A stretch of DNA of 64,000 nt. Source: Phocoena phocoena (lineage: Eukaryota; Chordata; Mammalia; Artiodactyla; Phocoenidae). The translations under genes were made by a program, and so were the position numbers. The stretch spans positions 162,477,270 to 162,541,269 of the forward strand of contig NC_089220.1 of assembly GCF_963924675.1 (NCBI RefSeq). Direction: 5' to 3'. Shown one piece after another: positions 12,430 through 26,868 of this stretch. Within the stretch, counting starts at the first letter, position 1. The number at the start of each line of letters is the position of its first letter. Under the pieces are notes generated by a model that was not told the DNA's origin, did no database searches, and was given only the letters and a program-made list of their open reading frames with translations.

Positions 12430-15400
12430 TATAACCACATTAGTCATATGGTCAAAGTTCTGTTTTAGGAAGGTTAATGTCCCATTTTATTTACAGAAAT
12501 AAGAAATGAATCAGCAAACATACCAGCCACATGCTGGGGTGGGCACGTGGGGTTAAGTCACAATACTAGTATGCCAAGATGTAATCTCCAAAACAAATTT
12601 GAGATCACTTTCCCAGAGAGGAAGCACTCAGTACGAGAAAGACAGCATCACATAACAGATCAAAGAATTCAGGAGAGAAGGCAAAAGTTTTAGTCCTAAA
12701 GATCAACAAAAGGAATGCCAAGGATATTTAAAGCTAAATGTTTAAACAAAGGCAGTGAATAAGGTCATATGCCAGTGGACACATTTTTCCCCTATTGATT
12801 TCTCTCCATGGACTAGGAAAACATGTGAAGTGTGTTAAAGGCACAGGACAAAAAGTTAGGTGGGGATGAAAGTGGAGAGAATGCTTAAAGAGACTGAAAT
12901 TAATCATAAAAGTTACAGGCACACCATTCACCTAAAAGTAAAGTGATACTGCATTAAGGGAGTAGCAGAAAATTAATTTTGGAAAAGAGATTTTAGAACT
13001 TACTAATTAATTAAATAAGATAGATGATAAAGAAGAAGGAAGAATGAAAGACTACCCTAACCCTTTTTAACAACTTGGAAAGTGGTGATACTGTAAACAG
13101 GAACCTGAGAGTCTAGAAGAGTTGTTTTCAAGAGAAGAGACCTACTATTCTATTAAATCTTCAGAAAGTATATTTCCAGCTACTTCAGGAATGTGAACCA
13201 ACCAATCCTCACCAGAACTAGGGTTTGTTTGCAATTATTATGGCATTTTTTTTAGCCTTTGCTCTTGGATTCCAATGAGGTCACCTCCCACAAAAGATTG
13301 TCTGTGGAAGCTGAGTGTTTGGCAAGTGTCCTAGAGAAGGAAGCCCAGACTCAAACCATAAGAGACATGTCAGCAAACAGTTTAACTTCCTTTTTGTCAT
13401 GTGGGTGACCAGAGTAACAGGAAGGCTAGGGTTTTTTTCTTCTTAATTGAAGCCTCATGAAAACTAAATTCTTAAACTTTGCTTTATCTGAGGGGGAAAA
13501 GAAAAAAGAAAAAAAAGAAATAGCTCAGAGCTCCATAAGGTACACAACTATACAGAAAGTAAAAGTTAGGATGTCGAAGTGAGGAATGATCCAGAAGTTC
13601 AAACATAGAAACAAATACAGTGTCAAAAATGTGTAGTGTTATTCTCCTTTAAAAAATTATATAGCAGAGAAAAACACTTAATCTTGATACTGCGCTTTTA
13701 TTTTAGAAAAAGCATCCATCGCATCACCAAATAGAGTTCAATCCTACATAGATGCATGAAACTCATGTGCTTATTTGTCTCTAGGATGCCGGCAGGATGT
13801 AGTCATCTCTCCATGGCCTTGAATAGAAAAATGGCTGAAATGAAGTAGTTCAAGTTCAACAGGCACATCTCTTTGATCCCCACAAGAATCCTGTAAAATA
13901 ACTCTCTGCCCACCACACATGGAGGTTCCCATACCCTTTAAAGCAACTTTTCCCCAGCTCACACCATACGTTTGGGAAATACTCAAAAATAAGTAAATAA
14001 ATAACACTTCAAAATCGAGTTTGACCCTCCACAGTATACCTGAAGGGGTCACTGAGATCTCAGTGTTCCACTCCTTGAGTGCACGGGAACCTGAGCATAC
14101 ATCTCTAGTCTTCCACCGTAAAATCAGTGTGAGAAATGACAGATACAAATTATTTCGTTGGCAGAAGGCATTAAATAAGAGTATGAATATACAACAATCG
14201 AACATTAATATTTTCTCTGATCATATTTGCAATGTATACACCTCTGGCCAGCAGCTAACCACTCACTGTATTACTTTCAGAATACAGATGATTTGTATGT
14301 TTGTAGCTTAGCAGGGTAGGATATAGTTTGAGTCACCATTAAATAAACCTCAGAGTTGCTATTGCCCTAAAGAGTCAATGTGTGGTTTTGTGTCTATATA
14401 TCACATGTATCAGAATATATAGGATGTTTTTTAGGAGTGATGGTAGTAGAGATGGAGGTGATTTTCACAGTAGAGCTGGGCAAATTAAATGAAACTAGCG
14501 CAAGTTGCCTCCCCTCCCCTCAACTTGAAAGTATTGCAGTAATTCCCCCATTGAGTATGATGCCCACCAGGGGGTACTGCTTCATTGGGTCCTACTCCTC
14601 AGCTGCTATTTCCTGAAGTCCTGTTGCAGTATCCAAGGGTGTCTCCAATCCTGAGAAAGAAGGAGAAAAAGAAAGTCTGTTTTAATTTTTTAAATAGATA
14701 AACGTCTATGGGGTCTTTCAAAAACCACAATTGAAACTTAACACTCAACATACTATTAATGTTCCTTTCTATCCTAACCATATTCTATACTTAAAATATT
14801 CTGATACTTTATGGATTCTCATAACACTAGACTATTTTGGAAAATGTGGTATCCAACAGCATCTAATTCTAATTTGTATCTCTCTGGGTCACTGTTACTC
14901 TGTGGTTAAAAAGTTCCTGTCATTTTGTTTCTTGAACTTATCTAGTTTCCCCCTTTCCCCTTTCTACACAATCCAGAAATAACTGTATTCATGGTATTAC
15001 ACAGCAAAAGAGCTGAGATGTGGAAATTCTATAATAATTTTTTGTTTTTCATATGAAAAGGAAGAAAGATGAAGAAGGAATTTGTCAGAATAATGGAGTT
15101 TTGTCTTTGAAAAAAAAATTACTGCTATGTGGTTTTCATTTTATTTTCATATCCAACTAGAAATCATTTAGGAATTGCTTTCTACTCATATTATTATCAT
15201 CTTAATGCCATCTATGTTTTTTATCTTGGACATTCATTTTTACTAATGGTCCCAAAGGAAGATAAAAATAGGTTTAAATAAGAGAAAAAAAGAGAAAATG
15301 ATCAGATTTAAACATCCCAAAGGTATGTTTAATGTAGTATAAATCCTACGATAGTGGGTTATATTTTTATATGATAGCATATATAGTATGATGAATCTTA

Positions 15401-17540
15401 TAAACAGCAAGTAATACATAAGGACATTCTAGACTTAACATTCAAAATCTTATTGTTAGATAAAATGGTTTAAAGTGAGTAATGAATACCACTAAAGATA
15501 TTATAAATAAACTATACGTATTGGAGTACCAAGCAATAATTATATGTACACCCATTGCTTTTTGGTCATCAGACAAAGGCTTTACATTCACAAGGAAAAG
15601 TGAATTCTGAAATACAGAAAGGAAATGGCAGTGGATAATACTTTATAAAAGAGTATGGTCCTTACAAGCAAAGACATCATCTTAAGACATTAATAGTTTC
15701 GTTTTACTTTTTGACCAAATGTTTTTTTCCCCAGTACAGTATTAGACTTTGTTTAGAACTTTTGTTTGTGGTGCTCTAATTCTCCATTACAGATTACATA
15801 TAGGATCCAACAGACAAATTATGGAAAAAGTAAGACCCTTAAGGAACGATAGAAACCATTTGTTATATTCTTGGAGTGAAAATACTTTGTTAGGAGAGAA
15901 TGAGCATTGTAGCTATCTTACAATCTAATGTGAGTTTGCCTGTCTCTTATGCAAGCTCCTCAGTTGATTTTTAATGCCTGATACAAAATTTTATTACAAG
16001 TATATATACAAAATATTTCCCAACCACTAGACATGACCTCCTCTGAGTTAAATTGTAAATTCAACATATATTAAATGACCCAAGTAGTATTACAGTCCAT
16101 ACATCTAAGCCCTGTCCTTTTGTTACTGATAATAACAAGTAAGCCCATAATGGTAGGAACTAGAGATTATCTTTGAGTGAATAAAGGTTATGCATATTTT
16201 CCTTAAAATTAAAACTAATCTTCATCATTTGTGGCACAGTTTTAAGGTATTTTTGAACGATATATGTCAAACTCAACCCCAAACTAAATTTATTGCAACT
16301 TTACCACATTGTTTTTAAGGGTTAGGCCAGCAAAACAATGTTTTTGTTTGTATATTTATGCATCTCCCTATATTGGCTTGAATCGTTGTAGAAACAGGAT
16401 AACAGACTATTTCAGAAAATCTATTGGACTGTCTCAGTGGCTAATCGTATCACTCTTCTGTGAAGGTGTATTGAACTCTGTGATCTTCAGAGTTAGCAAA
16501 ATGGATACATTTTTGATTGGGGCTTGGTACCACTTCTTTTGAAATCCATTTAGAGGTATAGAAATTACTTATAAAGAGCTAACCTAAGCAACCAAACATA
16601 TTGAGGGTTTTTTTATTGTTATTATTTAAAACTCTACCTACCTACATTGTTACTTCCAATTTTTCGGTAAAAGTAAAAAAAAGAAAAAGAAAAACAAAGG
16701 TAAAATAAACAATATAAAAACAAGCTAGAAATTTATTGGATAGAATGGCAGGGGGAAAAGATCAAAATAGTCAGTACTGTAAATACACATATAATCCAAC
16801 TGAACAAACCTATCTCTAAGGCTAGGTGCAATAGTCTGAGTAATTTAGAAAGAGCTAAGAACAAAAAATATATAATCTGCACAGAAATCCGCAAGTTCAA
16901 TTTAGGCAACGTTCCTATGAGAAGATCTGGGCCTTTTAAAATGAAGTCCTAGGTTAGATGCCTCAAGTTTGAGAGTCTAGAGTGGAAGAACTAAAGATAA
17001 TTGGCTCCCATGTATTAGTCGGCAAGGGGATATGGCTGTGAGGTTAGAGGGAGTTTTCAAGGAGTGGTCTCAGAGTTAATGCAAACAGAGTCATTGCCAT
17101 TGCCTCCAGAAAGCTGTCTCTTCAGGGTCTCACTGAACTTGATTCATATTGTGTCTTAGTAGCTGTAAGAATTCTGCAGTTAGTTTGAACATAGCTTCCT
17201 ATCATCTCCTTGTGGGTAATGGTCAAGTCTAGTTTGCCTTTGCATTTCTTTTGTATAGTCTCTCCTTTGTAGGAAAAATTTTGCATACCAACTAGTATGG
17301 TAATTATTAGTCATTTGGGTAAGATAAAATGCTGTAAGTTTATGTGAATAAGACTGTGCATATTATTTCTTCAGTTAACCAAAACTGTACTTGATTAAAT
17401 TGTCCAATAAATGTAACATACTTTTTAATGTAATCTCATATGAATTCTGTTAATAGAGGGGGAAAATCAGCACCCATTCTTCTTATTTTGGCCCCTGACT
17501 CCACTAACAGATCAAATTAAATGTTTGATGTTAGGATTTT
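12430..17540. other. Unclassified AT-rich DNA, no gene seen
   Basis: A-rich low-complexity runs lie at about 13498-13530 and 16672-16705. The longest frame here (minus strand 13771-14205, 144 codons) has no domain, no splice or promoter context and biased, low-complexity ends, so I do not call it a gene. Confidence 0.45.
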
Positions 17541-17559
17541 TTGAAAAGAGGCGTATTTA

Positions 17560-18080
17560 TTAGTATGCAGTGTCAAGACCAGGAATACTGCGTACTCTGT
17601 CCCCTCGCTGCAGCACGTATTCCATTTGCCCCCATATCTATTCACCACTCTCTGTTCCCACGCTCTGTTCCAGGGATGCCGACCTTCCTGGACTGTGTCA
17701 ACAGGCTCCCTCGCCCTTTGGCTTCTAATTGAATTCAGCTGGGGGGATGCACTGGTAGAGATCAGAGAGCAGAAGGAGAATGATATTATTTTCCTGGACC
17801 CCTACGTCCTGGGTTGTTGCAGGCTGGCTGTACCTTCTAAGACATAGCTTCTGACCAGGAACCCTCCTCTGCTACAGTTCTATTTCTGAGCTCAGGAAAG
17901 AGCCCTCTCCTCTGGTCCCTTCAGCTTCCTACTGTTAATTGTCCGGATATACAGCTCTATCCCTGTGGCTTTGCCTTAGGCTTGCCTTCATTTTTGTAAA
18001 ATATCCCTTTACTAAACCCTCTTCAGTGAACTGAAAGGACTATGTCTTCTGTTTTCTGCCAAAACCCTAACCTAACACTT
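17560..18080 (+). repeat. Ancient interspersed repeat, L1 3'-UTR-like or MER-type
   Basis: It ends with tttttgtaaaatatcccttt, then actaaaccctcttcagtgaa, then ttctgttttctgccaaaacc. This is a decayed form of a common mammalian repeat tail ('gtaaatagtccctttatt...'). A second member of the same family lies at 63240-63712. Confidence 0.45.
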
Positions 18081-18589
18081 CCCTTCCCAAATCTTGATTT
18101 TAAAGGGGGAGAAGACTCAAAGGTAGTCTTCTCCTACAGTGCTCTGTAGGCTTATAGATCCTGGAAGTACACGAACCAGGGATCCTGTGGGATACTATCT
18201 TCTGAGCTCATTTTAGGTAAGTGATCTAATAAAGAAACCCCATTGTTATTCATTTGAAAGAGACAAGGTTTAGGAGATGCTCACCATAACTGCCTATCAA
18301 TCTGCTTTGTGGAAGGGAACTTACCCTTCCAATTGCTCTGTTTGTGGGCATCAGAGATGGACTAGGGGAAGCAGTTCATTCAACTGGATCATGTGCAGTG
18401 ATGGGGGGGGTGGCTGTATGTAAATATATGACCTTTATGTTTATAGGCAAGACAGCATCTGATTCTATGTAATAAAACAGAGTTCTTAAGTGAGGATCAC
18501 CTTAAAAATTAGCATTTAGCAAGATCTTATCTCATGACAAGAGCTCAGGACAAGACCAAAACAGTTGTGTTAGTGGATATATATTATCA

Positions 18590-18790
18590 TTTAATAATAT
18601 AAATGGCATCACTTTTGAATACTATGGGTCAGGTACCACTGTCTCATTTAATTTTAAGAATAGAAAGACCATGAGGGTGTTGTTTTCAGATGATGAACGT
18701 GAGGATCGAACACATTTAGTATCTTCCCCAAAGTCATGCAGCTAACAAGCAACAGAAAGTAACCCATTCTGACTATAAATAATATTCTCC
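18590..18790 (-). repeat. MIR SINE relic
   Basis: Antisense MIR order: gtctcatttaattttaagaa, cagatgatgaacgtgaggat, then cttccccaaagtcatgcagc and taacaagcaacagaaagtaa. Confidence 0.65.
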
Positions 18791-18799
18791 TAACCCTTA

Positions 18800-19778
18800 A
18801 CCCTTATAATTAGCCTTCTGGTGCATATGTAGAAAAGCAACCATTTATAAAGCTAAACGTTGTCTTTGGGGATAAGTAAAAACTGTATTTTGATAACGAT
18901 ATATAAATAATTATCTTGTACTGATTATAACTTGGAATAAACTATGTATCAGTTGTAATTGAAGGACATTATCAGATAATTTTCCTCCTTTTTTCTTGTT
19001 TAACGATGCCGTTATATCTTGTAAAATCTTAAACAATGATCTCTGAATTCAGTATATTAAAAAATGGGTAGGAAGCAAATTATTTTCTTAGCTCCTAAAT
19101 AGTACATTAAACAATGGTGTATCTTTTTTCCTACAAAAACAAATTCTGGTTTTCCTTTATTGGCATCTTCTTTGTTGACTAAAATGCAAATTTTGTAGCT
19201 CATGTAAACAAGGAAAAGCAAAGTTTTGCTAAGTTATATTATGGATCCAGTTTTCACCAATTTTCTTTTCTTCTTAAAAGACGACACTGTTTCTTCTTTT
19301 GTTTATATTCTCTGAGACACATCCAAAGGTTAGCATTTCCTTTTTCAACAGGTCATTAGGGAGGCTGCTGGCATGTGGCTGCTGGCTGGGATTTTTAATA
19401 GGAAAACTCATTCCACGTCTCGGCTACTACATTGTTTCCAACTTTTGGTTAACCAATGACCCCAAATATTTGGGGAATATAAAATATTTTAGGTTTAAAG
19501 TAGGTTTTAAAGCTTCCCTCTGTTATTTTCTCAGTTACAGAGCTGAGTACTGTTTATGTCTGTGTCCCTGGCACTCAGGGCACTGTTGGCACATGCATGC
19601 TTTAAAAAAATAATAAAGCAAATGATAATACACTTTTTTCATGAAGCCATTGGTTTGTTGAGTGGGGTTACCTATGTACAGCCTTTCACTTGTCCTGGTT
19701 CAGGAGTGAAAAAGGACAGAATTGTGTGCTGCTTTATTGTTTAAGACATAAAATGTGCTGGATATATATGCAGTTCTT
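18800..19778. other. Unclassified DNA, no gene seen
   Basis: AT-rich and without recognisable repeats. The 104-codon frame at 19299-19613 has no supporting features. Confidence 0.45.
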
Positions 19779-20010
19779 TTATTTTTTTTTTTTTTAATTT
19801 GGCTGAGCTGGGTCTTAGTTGCGGCACGCAGAATCTTCGTTGCAGCATACGGGATCTTTAGTTGCAGTGTGCGGGATCCTCAGTTGTGGCGTGCAGCATG
19901 CAAACTCTTAGTTGTAGCATGTGGGATTTAGTTCCCTGACCAGGGAACGAACACTGGCCCCCTGCATTGGGAGTGTGGAGTCCCAGCCACTGGACCACCA
20001 GGGAAGTCCC
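19779..20010 (-). repeat. CHR-1-like SINE (older cetartiodactyl tRNA SINE)
   Basis: Poly-T head, then an antisense body ending actggaccaccagggaagtc cc. Flanks atatatgcagttctt (19764-19778) and atatatgtagttctt (20011-20025) form a 15-bp target-site duplication with one mismatch. It is more diverged than the CHR-2 copies. Confidence 0.88.
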
Positions 20011-20029
20011 ATATATGTAGTTCTTAACA

Positions 20030-20650
20030 GAAAACTTATAAGAACCGTGCTGAGCACTGAGTGATAAAAGACCTATGAGAAATGCTGGGCAGACAGAGGA
20101 AAGTCACAGAGAAGATTTTTAAAAGCTGGATAAGGTTTGAAAAATGTTCTCAGGTGACCTAGAGGTAAGTGTTCCTCAAATTTTTCATCAAAAAAGCCCT
20201 AGTAGCAGAAAGAAACAAAAGCATATCCCTGGAGTTTAGGAGTACAGCCTGTCGAAGCTTACTGCAGATGTGACATTTTCTGATAGTCTCCTGCTTTATC
20301 TTTAAAAAGTTAGCAAACTTTGAGATGCATACATGGTATGTCTCTATTTCCATATATACAATAACGTTTTTCAAGATTCTTTTAGTGTAATTGATGCCCA
20401 TAAAATTAGGTGTAGCGTTTCTATCATGTTTTGTGTTCTCCTTAGCACACCACTATTATACCAACCTGTTTGAATAAAACCAACCTAAAGAAGTTTCACA
20501 TGACCATTCTCCTTAGGAGTAAATGAGAATTTAACTTTCCATAGGAAAGTCACTATTATGGATTGGCTGTACCTGAGCAGGGATGTATAGGTAAGTAAGG
20601 TGACCATATAATGTATTCTCATAACTGGAACATGTTGGAATGTGAAAGTA
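20030..20650. other. Unclassified DNA, no gene seen
   Basis: No repeat or coding feature recognised. Confidence 0.4.
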
Positions 20651-20654
20651 GGTA

Positions 20655-21550
20655 CAATGTAAGCAGGATAAATTAGCTAAGACTGCTCCAGGTAAATCAG
20701 GTCTGAACTGTCTTCACTCACAACACTTCTGACACCAGCTGTTGTATTTTCCTGACACCAACCACTTCTCCAACTCTCAGGAGACCAACTGTGTGTCCAA
20801 CAATTCAGTTCAATTCTAATACCATCTACCTGGAATTAGCACCAGATCCTACAAGTTAAAGGACTCAGTCCCACAAGACAGCCCCCCCTCCAGGTACCAA
20901 GTGCTGGGCCTCCCATACTTCTGACCAACCAGCTATAAATTGGGGCTTCCCGCAATGTCCTCCTCAAATTCAATCATTTCTTACAGCAGTTCACAGAACT
21001 CGGGAAACTGCTTTACTTACTGTAACCAGTTTATTACAAAGGATACCTCTCAGGAGCAGCCAAATGGAATGCACATCTTGGACAAGGTGTGGGAGAAGGA
21101 CATGGAGTTTCCATCTCTCTCTGGGCATGCCACCCTTGCAGCACCTCCGTATGTTCACCAACCTGGAAGCTCTCCAAACGCCATCATTTAGGGGTTTTTA
21201 TCGAGGTTCTAAGACATAGGCATGGTTGATTAAATCATTAGCCATTGGGGTTTGAACTCAACTCTGCAGCTCCTCTGCCCTCCCTGAGGTCCAGGGGTAG
21301 GGCTGAAAGTTCCAACCATCTAATCCAGTGGTTGGTTCCTCTGGCAACTACACTGTATGCTGAGGCTATCTAGGGGCCCACCAGGAGTCACCTCATTAGC
21401 ATAAACTCCGATGTGGTCAAAAGGAGTTGTTATGAATATCAAAAGATGCTCCTGTCAACCCTGTTACTAAGGCAACTCCAAAGGTTTTAGAAACTCTGTG
21501 TCAGAAACTATGGACAAAGACCAAAATATATATTTCTTACTGTATCACAC
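20655..21550 (-). mobile_element. Old LTR-like element, antisense, family uncertain
   Basis: Passages such as taaccagtttattacaaagg, tatgttcaccaacctggaag, ggttttagaaactctgtgtc and gaccaaaatatatatttctt in this order match an old mammalian LTR-type repeat read in reverse. I cannot name the subfamily, and the limits are approximate. Confidence 0.45.
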
Positions 21551-22445
21551 CAGGACATAGAGTAATCTAATTTATCTATGGAAATTCAAAGTAAATTGGG
21601 CAACTGGTAAGGCAAGAGGATTTAGCCCGGGATATAGATATCTTATGTATCAAAAATACTGCAGAAATATACTAAATAGAATATTTTAATCAAAATATAA
21701 AATATTAGGACTTTTGCTTCTAGCTATTATGGAGCAACTGATACCAGACTAGCCATCTCATTGTAAACAATGACAAAACTGGGTAAAATACACGATGCAA
21801 ATCTCTTCAGACATGGGACTAATAGGCAGCACAAGCCTGCAAACCCTGAGAGGAGGGACACTCACGAGGCAAGGCTCACAATTGTATAGACTCTCTGCCT
21901 GGACATAACTTCCCAACTGTGGCACAGAAAGCAGGAGTTTAAGCAGAGCATGATGATGAGGGCAACTGAGGCTACTGGAACTCGCAAAGCAAGGCACCAG
22001 TTAGAAGGAAGCTATGAAGATGAGAGGTCTGGAAGTCTGTGAAGGTTGGGCTCTACATGCACGGTGTGAAACTACTCAAGGATTACCAGAGAACAACTGT
22101 TATGAGGTCAAAAATGGAAAAGAAATTCTAGAAGTCAAGGGTGGGGTGTTGCGAGTCCAATTCAGTCACAGTGGAAAGACCTCATTAACACCTTGTTAAC
22201 ACCACTGTTATTCATCTGAGATACATAAAATCAGACATGAGATAAAGCCTCATTTTAGGATTAAGGACCACATCTCAGAATAAGGCCTAATCTAAACCAT
22301 CCCAACAGGGCCTAAAACCAAACATTGACAAATGTGCCAAGGAGAGAAAGTTGAAGGTTGAGTCATGCCATATTAGAGGAGCTTGGGGAATGCCTTAGGT
22401 TTCCCACAGATCAACCATAACACAGTTTAAGATCAAGACAATGAA

Positions 22446-22658
22446 GGCTTCCCTGGTGGCGCAGTGGTTGAGAGTCCACCTGCCGATGCAGGGGACACGG
22501 GTTTGTGCCCCAGTCCGGGAAGATCCCACATGCCGCGGAGCGGCTGGGCCCGTGAGCCATGGCCGCTGAGCCTGGGCGTCCGGAGCCTGTGCTCCGCAAC
22601 GAGAGAGGCCACAACAGTGAGAGGCCCGTGTACCGCAAAAAAAAAAAAAAAAAAAAAA
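22446..22658 (+). repeat. CHR-2 type SINE
   Basis: Full-length sense copy with a long A-tail. The flanks share agacaatga before and after (tcaagacaatgaa / ccagacaatgag). It is inserted in the older L1M. Confidence 0.9.
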
Positions 22659-24231
22659 TCCAGACAATGAGTTTCAAGGTAATCAATTAATAATTGAGCT
22701 GTCTACTAGGAAAAAAAAAAAAGCAAACAATACTCTTCAGAGGGAGATGACCAGAGTCTCATCAATATATAATCAGCAACATCCAGTATACAGATATGCA
22801 GAGATGAAGAAAAAGGAAACTCACAATCAAGGGAAACGTTAGTCAGCAGAAACCAACCCCCAAATACTCCATTTAACAAAGACTTTTGCATTTAACAAAG
22901 ACTTTAATGCAGCTATTATAAATAGGTTCAAGGAATTAAAGGAAAATATGGTCTTAATTTGTAAGCAGACATGGCATCTCAGCAGAGAATATAAAAAGAA
23001 CAGAATGGAAATTATAGAATGTAAAAGTCCAATATCTGGAATAAAAAATTCCCTGGATAAGATTAAGAGATTAGAGGTGGCATAAGAAAGATTCGGTCAC
23101 CTGGAGTATAGAAATTATCCTGTCTGAAAAATGCAGAGAAAAAAAGATTGACAAATAAATTGAACAGAACCTTAAGGATGTGTTAAATAGTATAACATAT
23201 GAAATTATCTAACATGTTTATAATAAGAACCCCAGAAAAAGAGCATGAGAATTGTCCATAAAAATATTTAAGAACATAAGACCAAAAAATTGCCAAATTT
23301 AGTGAAAACCATCAACTTATAGATTCAAGAAACTCAGCAAACCCTAAGCAAGATGAACATGAAGAAGCCCACATTTAAACACATTATAGTAAAACTGCTG
23401 AAAATCAAACTTAAAGAGAAAAATCTTAAAAGCTGCTAAAGAAAAAAAGTATGCATTATATACAGAGAAACAAAGAAACAAATGAAGGTTGACTTCCTGT
23501 CAGAAGCAACAGAAGCAGTAAGACAATGGAACAAAATATAAAATAATGAAAGAAAAAGAAACAGTTCAGTAAAAATATCATTCAAAACAAAGGTGAAATA
23601 CAGTATATTGTCAGATAAACAAAAACTAACAAAATCTGTCATCAGCAGCTATGTACTATAAGAAATGCAAAAGAATATCATTCAGGCTGAAGAGAAATAA
23701 TATGAGGTGGAAACTTGCATCTATGGGGAAAAAATAAGAGCATTAGGAGTGGCAACTAAGTACTATATATAAAAGACAAAGTTTCCCCCCACCTCATTTT
23801 TCTTTCAAAGACAACTGACTGCTTAAAGCAAAACAGTAATATTATGTTAGGAAATAAGAGATATACAGTGAGGTAAATAACAATAGCAAAAGGACCAGGT
23901 GAGGCAGGTAAAGAGTTGTGAGTTTATTACATTTGTGAAATGTAAATAGGAAATTTAATTGAGAAGTGGAAGTTGAAGTATCCCTAATTAGAAATTGATA
24001 AGTTAAGGATGAATATTTGTAGCCCTAAGCAGCTACTAAAACAATTTTTTTAAAAGGTATAGCTAAAAAGTCAATAGAAGAACTAAAATGGACTACCAAA
24101 AAATATTCAATTAATTCAGAGAAGGCAAAAGTAGGGATGAAGCATTAAAAGAACCAAAAATGAAACAAAAGGAAGGAACAAATGGGAAACAAATAGCATT
24201 ATCAATAGTCACATTAAATTACATTAAATGG

Positions 24232-24530
24232 GGCTTCTCTGGTGGCACAGTGGTTGAGAGTCTGCCTGCCAGTGCAGGGGATGTGGGTTCAAGCCCTGGT
24301 CCGGAAGGATCCCACATGCCGCGAAGCAGCTGGGCCCATGTGCCATGGCTGCTGAGCCTGCACTCTGGAGCCCACGTGCCGCAACTGCTGAGACCTGTGC
24401 ACCTGGAGCCCGTGTTCTGCAACAGGAGAGACCACTGCAGTGAGTGGCCCCCACTCACCACAACTAAGGAGGGCCTGCACGCAGCAACGAAGACCCAATG
24501 CAGCCAAAAATAAATTAATTAATTAATTTT
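24232..24530 (+). repeat. Long tRNA-derived SINE (older CHR relative, extended body)
   Basis: The head matches the CHR family (gggcttctctggtggcacag), but the body carries additional 'gagcctgcactctggagccc' modules and ends tgcagccaaaaataaattaa. A duplication aaattacattaaatg flanks it just upstream and again near 24531-24546. Similar long copies lie at 39797 and 57453. Confidence 0.85.
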
Positions 24531-26868
24531 AAAATTACATTAAATGTAAATGGACTAAGCATTCAAATTAGAAGGAAGATTCTCAGATTGGATGGAAAAT
24601 CAAGACCCAACTGTATCCTGTCTACAGGTGATACTCAGTAATTTAAAAGACACAAATAGGTTGAAAGTAACAGAATTGGAAAGGATGTACTATACAGACA
24701 GAATGAGAAAGCTTGGTTCTATTAATATCAGATAAAATAGACTTCAAGACAAAAAATACCGTAATAAAGAAACATTTATAATGATAAGAGGGGGATTAAC
24801 TAAGAAAATTTAATTATCTAAATACATGTACAACTAATACAGAGCTTCAGAATTCATGAAGCCAACAGTGGCTAAACTAAAGTGAGAAATAGATAAATTC
24901 ACACTCCGTAAATGATAGAACAAGTTGACAAAAATTTAATAAGTATAAAGATTATCTGAACTACACTATCAACTGACTTAACCTAAATGATATTTATAGA
25001 ATGCTATACCCAACTACTGCAGAACAGACATTTGGAGCCTATACTAAGTTAAAAATTCGAGATGGACTAGATAATAACAACAAGTAAAATGCTCAACAGA
25101 CTGAAAAGTCAACAACTCTTTTTGGAGCTTAAAAGAGGGGAGGACAAGGCAAACTGATGCTCCCAAGATTACAGAGACAGGCAAATACAGGCTGTCAAGG
25201 TTTACCAAGCAGAAACCACTGCAGGAACCAGTGCTGGGGTAGGAAAGCCTGAACTTTAATTGACGATTGTCTGAGACTCAGTGTGGACAGGTCTGAGAGT
25301 TGAAAACTCCAGAGGGACTCAGTCATAGGGAGCCCCCACAATATTGTGAGATTTATCTCCAGGAGCTCAACAAGTTTCCCACAGTAAATATCAGAGAAGA
25401 ATCCACACATGCTTCCAGCAGAGGAAGGGGGAAAGGAACTATTTTGAATACTTCAGAGCACTCAGTCCTTCTTAATAAAGCCTGCCCTCAGGGGAAAAAC
25501 TCCAGCCAGTTCTAGCTATCCTGTCTCACCTGGGGGAGGAAAAAAAAAAACAAAACTGAAAAACACTCGTGAAGTTCACAGTCCAGAGGTATAGATTCAC
25601 TAAAAGACTGAGACCTAATCATAGACCTATGGAATGCTTCCCATCCCTCCACACCTTACTACCACATTACTAAAGGCTCATTTATAGCAGTTCCTTTTAC
25701 CATGTATTATGCCTGGCTATCAACAAAAAAATTACGAGGCATACCAAAAGGCAAAAAACACAATTTGAAGAGACCTAGCAAGCATCAGAGCCAGAAATGG
25801 CAGAGATGTTGGAATTATCACACTAGGAATTTAAAACAACTAAGATTAATGTACTAATGGCTCTAATGCATAAAGCAAACAATACGCAAGAAGAGACGGG
25901 CAATGTAAGTAGAGCGATGGAAATTCTAAGAAAGAACCAAAAGAAATGCTAGAAAAAATAAAAAGAACACTGTAACAGAAGTGGAGAATGCCTCTGATGG
26001 GCTCATTAGTAGACTGGAAACTGCTGAGGAAAGAGTCTCTGAGCTAGAATATATATCATTAGAATCCTCAAAAACCAAAAAGCAAAGAGGACAGACTCAG
26101 AAAAAACAGAACAGAATATCCAAGGACTATGTGACAACTACAAAAGGTGTACCATATGCATAATGGGAATTCTCAAATACTCAAAGAAAGGAACAGAAGA
26201 AACATTTGAAAAAATCAAATGGCTGAGAATTTCCTAAAATTAATGCTAGACACCAAACCATAGATCCAGGAAGCTCAGAGAACCCTAAGCAGAATAGATG
26301 CCCCCAGAACTACACCTAGGCATATCACTTTCAAACTACAGAAAATCAAAGATAAACAATTCTGAAAGAAGTCAGGGGAAAAAAAAAACACCTTACCTAT
26401 AGAGGAGCAAAGATAAGAATTACATCTGACTTCTCAGAAATCACACAAGTAAGAAGAGAGTGGAATGAAATCGAGTGTTGAGAGAAAAAAATCACCAACC
26501 TAGAATTCTGGGTCCCATGAATTTATTCTTCAAAAGTGAAGGAGAAAGAATGACTTTCTCAGACAAACAAAAATTGAGGGAATTTGTTTCCAGAAGACAT
26601 GCCTTATAACAAATGTTAAAAGTCCTTTAGAGAGAAGGAAAATAATGAAACTAAAACAAAAACTTTTATTTTTCTTATTCTTAATCTAACAGATGACAGT
26701 TGAAAATAATAGCAACAATATATTTGATTATATATGTTTATATATAAGTGAAATAGATAACAGCAATGATACAAGGGATAGGAAAGAGAATTAGGATTAT
26801 TTTGTTATTAAAAGATACTCACACTACTCGTGAAGTTACCACTTAGTGTTATTCGAAAGTGGACTTGG

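Larger units (their letters stand above)
21700..25080 (+). mobile_element. Older L1M element: 5' region, ORF1 and ORF2 endonuclease part
   Basis: Sense L1 order is clear: a 5'-UTR-like part (21.7-22.4 kb), ORF1 coiled-coil and RNA-binding passages (aatgcagctattataaatag, then cacattatagtaaaactgct, then aaaagctgctaaagaaaaaa), then ORF2 endonuclease passages at 24535-25025 (aaatgtaaatggactaagca, aatggaaaatcaagacccaa-like text, atgatatttatagaatgcta). All frames are broken. Two SINEs interrupt it. The next L1 begins immediately after. Confidence 0.7.

Noticed and set aside
13771..14205. 144-codon minus-strand frame
   Set aside because: No domain, no splice or promoter context, and a cysteine/leucine-rich start typical of chance frames in AT-rich DNA.
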